Shown piece after piece: positions 34,036-43,830 of a stretch of DNA of 64,000 nt. Each line of letters starts with the position of its first letter. The first letter of the stretch is position 1. Origin of the DNA: Symbiodinium kawagutii (lineage: Eukaryota; Sar; Dinophyceae; Suessiales; Symbiodiniaceae). Under the pieces are notes generated by a model that was given only the letters and a program-made list of their open reading frames with translations, did not search any database and had not been told where the DNA came from. A program made the position numbers and the translations under genes. The stretch covers positions 42,539-106,538 of the forward strand of contig VSDK01018551.1 in assembly GCA_009767595.1 (NCBI GenBank). The letters are read 5' to 3'.

Positions 34036-34272
34036 ATGCCGCCGAGAAAACGACCGGCAGCCAACACCGATGCAGACGAAGACCTGCAGCGGCAAGAGCT
34101 ACGACATGCAGGCAGTTATAGAACAGCATTTCAGCAGTTCACGGACCAAGTACATCAAGCTGCACCCGCCTGGCACCTCCAGCGCTGCGAAGCGATGCAA
34201 GAGCTCCCCCTGTCGATCCTGGCAGATGCAAAGAAGATCGGGCTCCCCCGTTTCAAAACTGTAACTGGTTGA
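34036..34272 (+). CDS. 78-codon open frame, possible gene start
   Basis: ATG CCG CCG opens MPPRKRPAANTDADEDLQRQ; the frame goes on with ELRHAGSYRTAFQQFTDQVH and ends PLSILADAKKIGLPRFKTVT before TGA at 34270-34272. Codon use is GC3-rich and the basic start followed by an acidic stretch looks natural. The frame is also open upstream to 33976. A strong GTAAGT lies at 34277, four bases after the stop, so the real exon may end earlier (GTAACT at 34261) and continue downstream. I do not recognise the protein; it could be a first exon of the gene that ends with the cyclophilin domain, but that is unproven. Confidence 0.5.
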   Translation: MPPRKRPAANTDADEDLQRQELRHAGSYRTAFQQFTDQVHQAAPAWHLQRCEAMQELPLSILADAKKIGLPRFKTVTG

Positions 34273-34317
34273 CAAGGTAAGTGTCAGTGGCGTTCAAACA
34301 ATGCCAGTGGTGTCAGC

Positions 34318-34530
34318 CGTGAGCAGTCTTGCATTGACACCCTTAGTTGGCAACCCCCGTTTCTATTTCATCGCCTCCGACTCACACGTGGCCGACCTTC
34401 TGAAGATGCTGTCCCACTGGATACTGATTCGCGAAACGCTGCGGACTGCCTCCAGGCAGACCAGCAGCACTCCAACGATACAGCGATGTTTTGGGCCCCT
34501 GTGTATACGCAAAGGAGTCTGCCTTGACCT
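34318..34530 (+). CDS. exon-like region, frame undecided
   Basis: GC-rich, open as FYFIASDSHVADLLKMLSHW in one frame and as DAVPLDTDSRNAADCLQADQ in another, each over 60 or more codons. It directly follows the 34036 frame and could belong to the same transcript. Confidence 0.3.
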
Positions 34531-35444
34531 TGGCAAGCATGTTTAAACACATGCATCATTAACCAACCATTTCAACATGACTATGATAATGACCGAAGTA
34601 TCATTCAAAAACCATGTATGTTCATTACTACTTAATCATCATTGTCAATCAGGATCTAACACGGTCAAGCACTATAACCACTATGGTCGATATTATTGAT
34701 CATCTTTAACCACTATGAGCCACTACCACTATTGGCCAGAATTAACTTTACCCACTATTTGCCAATATTAATTAGCCACTACGAACCACTACTGACCAGT
34801 ATCTATCATTAAGAAGTCGCCACTATGAATCATCATTGACCAACCGCCAGGTCGAGCACCTGGGGCGAAAGAAGCAGCTGAACAAGGCAGGTTTCTTAGG
34901 TGTGACCTATGGTGGGCTCACCAATGTTGGCGCACCCAAGCTGGAAAAACATAGGGGTGAATAAGCCGATGGGCTGATGAGGGGGCCGCCAATGGTTATG
35001 AACAGTGAGTTTTTTCCTCAAGAATTTGCGAAAAAATTGGGAACTGGTAACATTTAAGCCTTGGGGTAACCACAGTATATGAATTTTCCATAATTTTCCA
35101 TTTGCAGGTTTGTTTGGGGAAAGATACAGCTGGTGCCTGCGGGTGGTTGCTATGATTGGCTGATGTTGCTGACCAGTTCATCAATGTCAGCTGTCAATGG
35201 CTAAGACGGGTAGTTGGTGCCCCGAAACGCTGGCGATTCGATGGTTTATAAACAATCTAAGATCAGGATTGATAATGATCGTAAGATGATTACAAATAGG
35301 GTAACTATTAGGCCATTGGTAGTGACAACTAGATACTAGCTTGTGGCGAATAAGTATAAGCAACTTACAACTGGTGGGCCCCACCTTGTACAACCTGGGA
35401 GGTGAGTCGAGGCAGTGACTTCGTTGGCAACTTTGAATGTTCAG

Positions 35445-35505
35445 ATGGGGGACCCTCCTAATCGAATCGTCCATTTACTAACCATAGATCAGGAGGGTCC
35501 CCCAT
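35445..35505. repeat. perfect 15-bp inverted repeat
   Basis: ATGGGGGACCCTCCT at 35445-35459 is the exact reverse complement of 35491-35505; the 31-base loop is AT-rich. Confidence 0.8.
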
Positions 35506-36314
35506 ATTATCCCCGAATATAAATGGTTTCTTACAAGAGGCATCCCCAGTTTTCAGCGAACATGAGTCCTTCATAGTAAAAACTAATAACCATCAATTTT
35601 TCAGGTCCCCCATTTCAGTAAACACTCATATGGGTTCACTACGTGACACTAACAAACATCATAAAACATCATCATAAACAATCGATAAACATCATGTCTA
35701 TCAACTAAAATAACGATTCAATTTCACGTTGGCAGATGATATTGCTTTTACTTACCACCATGGTTAAGACGATAATGTAGAAGGACTATGCTTAGCATTA
35801 GCCATAAGCAGAGTGAATAGTTCTTAGCACGATCCTTACGAATGGTCAAAATAGCACATCAACCAGTGACAAGGGGAGCATGGACCATCTATGGATGCAG
35901 GTATGAAACTCAAGATTTTCCTCGTGCAAAACTTATGCGTGCCTATGTGCGGTTGATAACATTCTACATTGCATGATCATTCATATTGTGTATCTGAATG
36001 ATGGAGTGATATTAGCTTATTTTTGGTCTGATGATGATATGATATTTATAGTTTTGAAAAAACACAGATTTTGTGGCTTATATTTTTTCTGTGCTACTGT
36101 ATGTGCTTTGTATTTGAATAATGTTTTTGATATTCTGTGATGATTCCACGTGTGCACTTCTTTGGTTCAAAATCTGACACAAATCAGATGTACTAGTCCC
36201 GTGTTGATCTGCAGGGAGGGATATCTATCGTTATCAATGGGGGCGACCAATCACTAGTCGACCTGTTGGGATGGATTCATTTCCTGCCGTATTGGATGAT
36301 TGGTTATGACCCAT

Positions 36315-36418
36315 ATGGGGGTTTCTCAAAATAGGGAACCCCCAAAAATACTTGGTTTATGACTATGAATGGTCAATTTTGGATGACTTGGGGATACCTC
36401 TGTTTGGAGAAACCACCA
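36315..36418 (+). mobile_element. MITE-like element, family A
   Basis: Starts GGGGGTTTCTCAAAATAGGG, ends CTCTGTTTGGAGAAACCACC, with 'cttggtttatgactatgaatggt' and 'ggatgacttgggga' inside. Confidence 0.78.
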
Positions 36419-36620
36419 TATATCGCTGGTATATCCCTGATTCAACCGTCGGTCATGATCCGCAGCTTTATCAACCATGAATTCCAGCTAGAATTCACCA
36501 GCAAGGTGGTTCTCTGCCGCATTGCATGATTGGTTCATCTCGACTCCAACACTTTGTTTATTCGCCCTTATCATCAACCATTAGCGTCCATTAAGCATCA
36601 TTGCTGATTACTTACAAAGA

Positions 36621-36736
36621 GTTACCCTCTGGTAAACTAACATGGCAATGAAAAATCCACCATTTTTTGAGCAAAACCCTGGGTGATCACCCATTAATGG
36701 TGGATTTTCCATTGCCATGCTAGATCACCAGGGTGT
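36621..36736. mobile_element. MITE-like element, family C
   Basis: CATGGCAATG(A)AAAATCCACCATT at about 36641 pairs with AATGGTGGATTTTCCATTGC at 36695 onward. Outer parts are ACCCTCTGGTAAACTAA and ATCACCAGGGTGTA. Fragments with the same words occur at 7920-8065, 46050-46110 and 59680-59780. Confidence 0.7.
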
Positions 36737-37079
36737 ATTTGGTATATTCATCACTTTTATCAACCACTAGCCATTCTTTAGCTTGACCATTGTCACCACT
36801 TCTAGTCACTACTGTACAGTGTTGTTGGTTATCAACCATTCTTAACTACTTCACATTCTTTTCCATAAATAAACATCTTCAAGTATCAGTATATAATGAT
36901 TGCCAGATATGATTAAACATTATGATCAATGCATAGCTTTTGATTCTTATTCATAGTTAACCATTCTTGACCGTATTATTGATCATCGTCATCATTAACA
37001 GACATTAAGTATATGTAAACATCGTGAGAATTTGACCATTGATGATTATCATTGATCATCAGTTGGCAATCATTAGCAA

Positions 37080-37310
37080 TCATTGATCATCATCATCACC
37101 AATGAATGATAGATATTAACCATTATTAATGGTATAGCCATTCTTAACCATCAATCACCATCATTAACCACCAGCATTAACCATCATTAACCATCGTTAT
37201 TCACCTTATAAAGCATCATTCACCACTATTTAACCATCATTAACCATCATTATCCGTCATTAACCATCATTAACCATCATTAATCCACATCATGAACCAT
37301 TACTAATCAT
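37080..37310. repeat. CATCATTAAC word array
   Basis: Nearly continuous 'aaccatcattaaccatcatt' with small variations; the densest block of a word that is scattered over the whole window. Confidence 0.75.
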
Positions 37311-37362
37311 TATTCCCCCTTGGTTCACCAAAAGTAATGACCTTCGGATGGCGGCGACGCAG

Positions 37363-37418
37363 GTGCCTGTGAACTGGACGAACTCTATAGGCGCCGCCAT
37401 TCGTTTTTCAAGCGCCAG
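37363..37418 (+). CDS. candidate exon (ACELDELYRRRHSFFKRQ)
   Basis: GACGCAG|G start, two bases then ACELDELYRRRHSFFKRQ in 18 codons, followed by CAG|GTTGCG. High GC in an AT-rich setting. A second frame starting at ATG 37348 (MAATQVPVNWTNSIGAA) is also open. The downstream DNA is part of a repeat, so this could be a repeat-borne sequence. Confidence 0.35.
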
Positions 37419-37427
37419 GTTGCGTTG

Positions 37428-37510
37428 GAGAATAATGGCGGACGAATGGGGAACTCGTGGCGAACAAATACTAGTTTATGCTAGCGGGGGGAAAACCGCG
37501 CGTGTAGTCG
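37428..37510. repeat. fragment of the 96-bp repeat with inverted GC-rich arm
   Basis: 'ggcggacgaatggggaactc' through 'aaatactagtttatg' matches the 96-bp repeat unit at 38031. The following CGGGGGGAAAACCGCGCGTG is the reverse complement of sequence around 37945-37967, making a long-range inverted repeat around the 56-bp array. Confidence 0.7.
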
Positions 37511-37522
37511 TGCACATTTTCA

Positions 37523-37690
37523 CGTTCGGTACAAAGTGCGTACGGGAAGGATAGGGTCGATGCACGATGGCATGTTAACGTTCGGTACAAAGTGCGTACG
37601 GGAAGGATAGGGTCGATGCACGATGGCATGTTAACGTTCGGTACAAAGTGTGTACGGGAAGGATAGGGTCGATGCACGAGGGCATGTTAA
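37523..37690. repeat. three tandem copies of a 56-bp unit
   Basis: Exact period of 56 (37523, 37579, 37635); the unit begins CGTTCGGTACAAAGTGCGTA and ends GGCATGTTAA. Only one or two substitutions between copies, so the array is recent. Confidence 0.92.
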
Positions 37691-37972
37691 CGTGCGCAAC
37701 CATCAAGTGATGCGAAGCATCAGAGTGTGGCAATGGCGCTGGTTCAATTCCAAGCACGATGACTTGTTGCGTGTCACAGCTTGAAGCGTGTGGTGGCCTG
37801 AAAGTGTTGAAAAAGGACTTGCTGAGGATGGTACATGTCTCTAAATTTCACTTGATTTTCCCCGGGAAAATCAAAGCCTTTTCAGGAAACAGAATGTGCA
37901 TTTCGTTGAGGCGAAAACGACGTTTTCTTTGAACATGTCAGCGCCTACACGCGCGGTTTTCCCCCCGGCAGG
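37691..37972. other. spacer between two tandem arrays
   Basis: Contains GGTTCAATTCC (37739-37749), a tRNA B-box-like word without a matching A box, and the second GC-rich arm (about 37945-37967). No gene. Confidence 0.5.
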
Positions 37973-38190
37973 TAGTTTATGAAAGGATAAGATGAATGAC
38001 GCTTAAGTAGCTGGCAAGTGCAGTGGGACGAATGGCGGACGAATGGGGAACTCATGGCGAACAAATACTAGTTTATGAAAGGATAAGATGAATGACGCTC
38101 AAGTAGCTGGCAAGTGCAGTGGGACGAATGGCGGACGAATGGGGAACTCATGGCGAACTAAGATTAGTTTATGAAAGGATAAGATGAATG
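37973..38190. repeat. 96-bp tandem repeat, about 2.3 copies
   Basis: GTTTATGAAAGGATAAGATG recurs at 37975, 38071 and 38167, exactly 96 apart. The unit includes 'aatgacgctcaagtagctgg' and 'ggcggacgaatggggaactc'. Looser relatives appear at 38510-38540 and 39240-39290. Confidence 0.9.
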
Positions 38191-38329
38191 TTGGCCAAAA
38201 ATGGCACACTACGGCAAGACTCCATGGTTTGCCCGGATGCACAAGACCTGCCCAGAAGTTAGTCTTGTCAACTGTTCAAAACCCTGCGCAGGCCCGTTGT
38301 TTTGAAACCCTGAGCATCAAGAAGCCGTA

Positions 38330-38422
38330 AGCCCTAAACCCTAAAACGCTAAAACCCTAGACCCGAAACCCTAAACCAGAGAACCCTGAAACCCTAAACC
38401 CTAAAACCCAAAAACCTAAATC
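38330..38422. repeat. degenerate telomere-like (CCCTAAA)n block
   Basis: About twelve units such as CCCTAAACCCTAAAAC with insertions and substitutions (ccctagacccgaaaccctaa). TTTAGGG-type telomeres are known in dinoflagellates, so this is either an interstitial telomeric relic or a simple repeat resembling one. Confidence 0.75.
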
Positions 38423-39450
38423 ACTGCGTATAGCCGGTGTTTCTCACTGATTCTTCGAGCAATGTTCAATTGGTAGGAACAACCGGAGGGGAAACCCCGG
38501 CGTTTGTGCGTAATACTAGTTGATGAAGGGATAAGATGAATGTTAACCAAAATAATTCGTTTATAAACTTAATCAATTTCTCTAATAATAGTTTATGGAG
38601 TGATAAGAGGAAGTTGCTTAGTAATGGTTTAGGTTCAGAATGAATAGTAGCCAATAATATCTATTAGCTAATTATCTAGCTGTTCGTTAGAAGGAAGCTA
38701 AGGAGCCAAGGGTACCCATATAGTCTTTTAAAGGGGGAGCAATTTGGAGCTACCAGGAGTGGTGTAACCGGATCGCAGTAACAATCATGGTTTATGCAAT
38801 ACGGTTATTGGGTGATGTGCATTACCGGCTGGATGAAAACATGATAACTGTGTGATGATTATTAGTTGTTTCTTTCAACCGATATTAGCTGGATGTTGGC
38901 TTATGAAATTCTGACCTTACAGTTTAGGAATGGTTGGTAAAGGCAATGATTCTGCAATCATAGCTACTAATGGCTTGCAAATATTACCAGATGTTTGGTG
39001 AACAATGGCTAATGACGATTTGTAGTGGTTCATCATCATGGTTTTTATAATGTTTATTTCAAAATGTTTAATGGTCAAACACGGTAAGTATGGTTAATAA
39101 TGATAGATACAGATATAGTTCATGATTGTCTAATGTGACTATGCCTGACAAGTATTTATATGGCTCGTGAGTAGTTGATTCTTAATGGATGCTTAGATGA
39201 TGGCGAGTGATGAAAAATGCAATGAAATGGATGGTCACGCTTAAGAATGATGAATGAAGCTGAAGTATCTCGCAAGTGCAGTGGTTAGTGGTTAGTCAGT
39301 GGTGGATGAATCACAGTCAATGCTAGCTAAAAATGGTTTCAAAATGCGTTGTGCTGCTTAGTAGCGGTGGTGAATATGTTGCATATAGTGGTGGATAGAT
39401 CGGCTCGGCTCTGAGACTTGAGACGGAGAGTAAGCCGATGGTGAATCCTT
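38423..39450. other. non-coding stretch
   Basis: Relics of the 96-bp repeat (38505-38545, 39240-39290), otherwise AT-rich. No gene seen. Confidence 0.55.
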
Positions 39451-40226
39451 TTGTGGGTGAATCATGCTGCACGGGCGATTCGGATTCCAAACTCTCTCAA
39501 GTCGGCAGTCAAGTCCATCGCAGAGTTTACTTTCTTTACTATGGGCTGTAACATCACAAAAAACTTGGCCATGGCGAACATTGGTGCGATCCTGGTGCCC
39601 AATGGATTTGCGTGGTGGCAGAGCTGTGAGAGCATACTTGTTTGTAAGGTTTTACAAGCAAATGTGAATATGTCTGGATGACAAAACTTAAGCCGCGCCC
39701 GGGTCCAAAACGGGTCAGTGATGGTCGGTGTATTTCCTGGTGATTGGAAAATTGTCGATGGTTTCTTGTCTAGTCTTTGGTGGGAGACAACTGAAAAGGC
39801 TGAAACTTCTTTGAACTAGCCGCCTAGCCTACCTGTGTTGGTTTAACAACTTCCGCTTCAACAATTTCCAATTCAATGATGCCAAGCAGACACATCGGGG
39901 CTACTCTTCGATGATGAAGAAAATCGTTGCCTTATTGTCAAACGACAGCGGCCCTTGGTTGCCTTGCGCAGCGTTATTATTCAGAGATGCGCCGAAGGCG
40001 TGAAAAGAAGAGACCAATGGATTGCTGATCATTGTTAGCCATGCATTGTTCAAATCAATTGGTAACCTATTCAGTCACCAGGCAGGAGTCACCAGTGCAA
40101 GATTTTGATCCATCATGTTCATGGGCGTGGCGCAGGTTGGCTGAGGAGCACGGGAAGCTGACCAAGGAGCCTGCTTGCTGTGTCACGGTGAATGGTGGCT
40201 TGGCTGTGGCGTTTCATCAGTACTAA
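39451..40226 (+). pseudogene. decayed coding stretch of unknown origin
   Basis: Three adjoining frames read like pieces of one protein. Frame 1 (39451-39819): SLKSAVKSIAEFTFFTMGCN ... NMSG, a TGA, then SVMVGVFPGDWKIVDGFLSS up to TAG. Frame 2 (39815-40003): WFNNFRFNNFQFNDAKQTHR, MMKKIVALLSNDSGPWLPCA, then TGA with open sequence continuing (TNGLLIIVSHALFKSIGN). Frame 3 (40032-40226): SCSWAWRRLAEEHGKLTKEP and TVNGGLAVAFHQY. Two in-frame TGA codons and two register changes suggest a broken gene or retroposed copy; unrecognised introns are the alternative. No family is recognised. Confidence 0.4.
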
Positions 40227-41004
40227 TAGGGCCTCGTGGATGGTTAAGTAGGTGGCTTACAGCCACTACCTTAGATTTTTAATGTTTTGTTTGGAGTAGA
40301 TGGATTTGCCAAGTTAATATATTCGTCCTTGAATTTGGTTGAAAGTCAATAAATGAAGTGGTTAGAAAATGTGTCGTGTCGGTTGCTACGCGTTCTTCAA
40401 TGGCTAGAGAGTTAAAGAGTCAAAACTGTTTGCTTTTTTGTCCAGACAGCACCCATTAGGGGGGGAATCAATCAGAAATTCTATGCTTGTTTCGAAGACC
40501 TGCCGATGCAAGGTGACGAGCGAGGGATGATGATTTTCGAACTCTATCAGTCATCATTGGCACGTCATGAATCATCAACCCATCATGAATCCATCATGAA
40601 GCACAAGGTCATCCACCTATACACCGATTAAGCAAGAAATTTCAATGAAAATGCACTTTTTTACATGACCTAACCAGCATTATTCCAACAAAAAATCCAT
40701 CCAGCAAATCCATGATTAGTCTCCAAGTTGGATTAACCCATCACTTCAACCGGGTTGGATGATTAACCCATCAAAATGTCACTATTAACCATCACAATTC
40801 CATAGTTTGTCTCATAATTTGTATCATCATCAGTGGGTCAAAACCCCGTACCCCTGGTTCTCCTACTATTAAACATTGATTTCCTTATAATTGTTGGTTA
40901 TCATCATTTATCATCCCAATTTCGGGTTGGTTCATATTGACCCATAGCCACTTAGTCTCTACGATCAACCCATCAACCACCACGCCACCGGGGCCTGGGC
41001 GCAG
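40227..41004. other. non-coding stretch with a family D element
   Basis: AACCATC words (40540-40830) and the family D copy at 40831-40950. No gene. Confidence 0.55.
40831..40950 (-). mobile_element. MITE-like element, family D (reverse orientation)
   Basis: CAGTGGGTCAAAACCCCGTA and GGTTCATATTGACCCATAGC are the two inverted ends, reversed relative to 1725-1847 and 23046-23160. Confidence 0.72.
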
Positions 41005-41093
41005 TCGCCGGTGAAAATCCACGAGCTGCTCATGGGCGCCGAAGTGGTGGAACGGCGAGAGGTGCCCGGGCTCGGCCTGCTGGGAGCGTCGGG
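41005..41093 (+). CDS. candidate exon (SPVKIHELLMGAEVVERREV)
   Basis: Preceded by GGGCGCAG, reads SPVKIHELLMGAEVVERREV then PGLGLLGAS, and is followed by GTGTGA. Very high GC and GC3 in AT-rich DNA. The frame stays open further (GCERSTGWEPLAVAGG), so a later donor is possible. It lies on the same strand 6.3 kb upstream of the first recognised cyclophilin exon. Function unknown. Confidence 0.48.
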
Positions 41094-41836
41094 GTGTGAA
41101 CGCAGCACCGGCTGGGAGCCCCTGGCTGTTGCTGGTGGACCACGCGTGGATCCAGCCACTCAGTCAGATTCATGCTGGATGATAGATCCGGGAGATGGAT
41201 TTGCCATAAAAGATTAGAAGATGACACTCAGAAATACCAAAAAAGATTGGATTTACCATATATCCAAACCAAAGTGAAGGGTCATAGCAAGGGATCTAGA
41301 TGCGCCACCAATGTTAGGATGGGTTCAGTACAACTCCCTTTTCTTGATGGTTATGACTCAGCTCGCCAGTCAGGGTCGGTATACTGTATCCCCTTTGTTT
41401 GTTGGTGGTTATCCCCATATATGATCAGCTATTACCCATTCTTAACCATGCGTTACCACATAACCACTGTAGGTACTTTTGGTTCCCATGTCATTAACAT
41501 TGTCAAGCAGTCACTCGTCGAAAGTTTTGGGATAAACCCATCATCCGAAGAAGGGACGTTTTGAACCTAAGTCCCTTGCTAAGAACCAGTTTTGCGGCCA
41601 AACTCGAAGAATTTCATAGATGAAGATCAACACTCACCAACCATCAACCATTTATCAACCATCAATTAATCCATTTGAAATGGCCCATTTGTAATCCAAT
41701 CAATAATTGACTACTAGGAACCATAAATTAACAAAGTTATCAAACATTAACCAGCCTTCATTCGCCATCAGGTCACCATCAAACATAACCATCAGCTGCA
41801 TTGTGAAGATCAGCTGCCATGTCCGCGTTTGATGAC

Positions 41837-41933
41837 CTGGCTGATGGGTTTAAACATTTATTATTTTCCTTTGTAGTTATTAACACATGGTTGGTTGACT
41901 AATATTTTTCATAGGGGTTGAACCACCAACCAG
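41837..41933 (+). mobile_element. MITE-like element, family B
   Basis: CCTGGCTGATGGGTTTAAAC left, GGTTGAACCACCAACCAG right, with 'acacatggttggttgacta' and 'atttttcataggggttg' inside. Confidence 0.78.
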
Positions 41934-42545
41934 TGATTGTTTTTTGACTTGTAACCACATTGCAATTATGACAATACTCATCAGCATTGTGTTTATTCGC
42001 TCAGTCAATGTGTTTGCTGTTTTTTGATGAATCATTCACTTATTTTTGTTTATCTCTCCACACATTTGTTACTCTATTTGTATATTCGCATATTCATCGA
42101 GCAATATTGGCCCCGTCATTGTCATCATGATTTAGATTAGGCCATGTTGTCACCACCGGGGAGTATTATCGTCAACCATCATGAATCATCAGCAATCAAC
42201 AATCCTTCAGCATGATGAATCACTATTCTTCAGCCAATTGACCAGCTAAGCGCAGAAAAAAATGGCATCAACCACCTCAACTCCATCAAGACCATGTCAA
42301 GCTCGTCAACAGACTAGCCAGCTCATTCCATCAACCAGTTTACCTAGCAACTTCAAGCAGTTTACACCTTGTCACTGCTTGTCATGAACCATCATCAACC
42401 CCAACTCCAACCAGCTAAGCAGCTTCCCCCGCTCATCATTCACCACGTCGCAGCAGGTGCCAGTGCTGAGTGAGGTGCGACATGGAGCAGCTGGGTAGCT
42501 GGAGCATGGTGGGTTCTCAAAATGAGGGACCTCAAAGCTATGGTA

Positions 42546-42655
42546 TACTGGTTGGTGGTTTGAAACATGTTTTATTTTCCCTACTCGTAGTAATTATGAA
42601 CAATTGGTTGGAGGACTAATATTTTTCATAGGGGTTGAAACCACCAACCAGTATA
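42546..42655 (+). mobile_element. MITE-like element, family B, with flanking TATAC
   Basis: CTGGTTGGTGGTTTGAAACA left and GGTTGAAACCACCAACCAG right. TATAC precedes and TATAC follows the element, consistent with a short target-site duplication. Confidence 0.85.
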
Positions 42656-42812
42656 CATGGTGGTTTCTCAAACTAATGGTTTTATTTGGTTAATGTTCTA
42701 ATAATGGTGAAATGATACTGGTTAATAATAATGATTGATTGATACTGGTTAATCATAGGGGATACAAGTAGGCAACAGACTCATGGTATACTCATGGTTA
42801 AACAACTTCTAT

Positions 42813-42929
42813 ATGGCGGTTTCTTCAGTTTATGAAGCCATAGGGGACCCCAAAGCTATGGTTACTTTCTTACTATCAATGAATCATGTTGAATGATAGA
42901 TCGGGGTACCTCTATTTTGAAAATATCCA
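42813..42929 (+). mobile_element. MITE-like element, family A, diverged
   Basis: GGCGGTTTCTTCAGTTTATG left, GGGGTACCTCTATTTTGAAA right, with 'ggttactttcttactatcaatg' inside. Confidence 0.6.
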
Positions 42930-43757
42930 CATTATTTTCAACAGTCTGTTTAGTGGTGGTTGATGGTTTATCATTGGTAAATAGTTATCCTAGCTTATTC
43001 GTTTTCAATAGTGGTTGGAATATTAGGATGTTGATTTGCAATAATTTTCAAGTACCTGGTTGTTAGTTGATCACTATGATACATTGCAAGCTTAGGCCCC
43101 AATTCGTCTTGATTACTTTACCATTAAGAAGCATCACTAGTTATGATGTTGCATGTTTGTTACATAAACATGTAAGTGCAACTACCAACTCAACCGAGGG
43201 CTGCTTTTTGTTGGGTGCGTTGTGTCATGCCATCCGATTCCAGGATGGACAACCTCTTAGTGAACTGGAGCAGATGAGAGCTGCATCACAGGACAGCAGC
43301 ATGGCTGTGAGCAAAGGGGATGCAGTGGTTGTCAGTGCTACCAGTGGTGGGCAATAGGTTATAATAGGTTCACAGAGGTGGTTACATATTAGATCTGTTC
43401 TATTGTTACGCTTGATTGCCAGAGGGTAATGAGGAAATTCATGGACAATCCATCAATCCATAGATTGCACCAACAATCATGACACGTGACAGCTCCAACC
43501 ACCCGCAACCACCATGATATGTGAAGATTCCAATACCAAGGTCAATTCTGATTCATGGTTGTTTGGGATACACGGCCCTAATCTTCCACTTACTCCTCTA
43601 GTAGGTAGTCATTGCCAACCATGGTGAACAGTTCCTAGTGCTTCTGGCACCTACCGTAGGGGTAACTGCATAGGGACAGGGCGGCTTTGATCTTTGATCT
43701 GCGTGTTCTTGCAGCGTTTGGCCCAGCTCAAATAAAGGTCTCGTTGTTTCCGTGCAG

Positions 43758-43830
43758 CATCGTTCGCGGCGGGCGAACCGCGCGGAGGACATGGAAGTGA
43801 TGGGGCCGGGGTGGACCGGTCTACGCGAGG
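43758..43830. CDS. exon-like GC island, strand undecided
   Basis: Plus: GTGCAG then HRSRRANRAEDMEVMGPGWT and GLREG before GATGG. Minus: PPRGSPAANDAARKQRDLYL continues SWAKRCKNTQIKD with good composition. Boundaries are not decisive on either strand. Confidence 0.3.

Larger units (their letters stand above)
34560..37340. other. non-coding stretch rich in repeats
   Basis: Dominated by AACCATCATTA words (34560-34830, 36560-37320). Holds the inverted repeat at 35445-35505, a family A element at 36315-36418 and a family C element at 36621-36736. No gene is supported. Confidence 0.6.
41094..43757. other. mostly non-coding stretch
   Basis: Holds two family B elements (41837-41933, 42546-42655) and one family A element (42813-42929), plus AACCATC words (41630-41810, 42170-42440). 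A weak plus frame at 43100-43357 (DGQPLSELEQMRAASQDSSM) may be part of an exon but lacks clear boundaries. Confidence 0.5.

Noticed and set aside
37691-37760. tRNA gene suggested by GGTTCAATTCC
   Set aside because: A B-box-like word is present but no A box, and the T-stem pairing fails.
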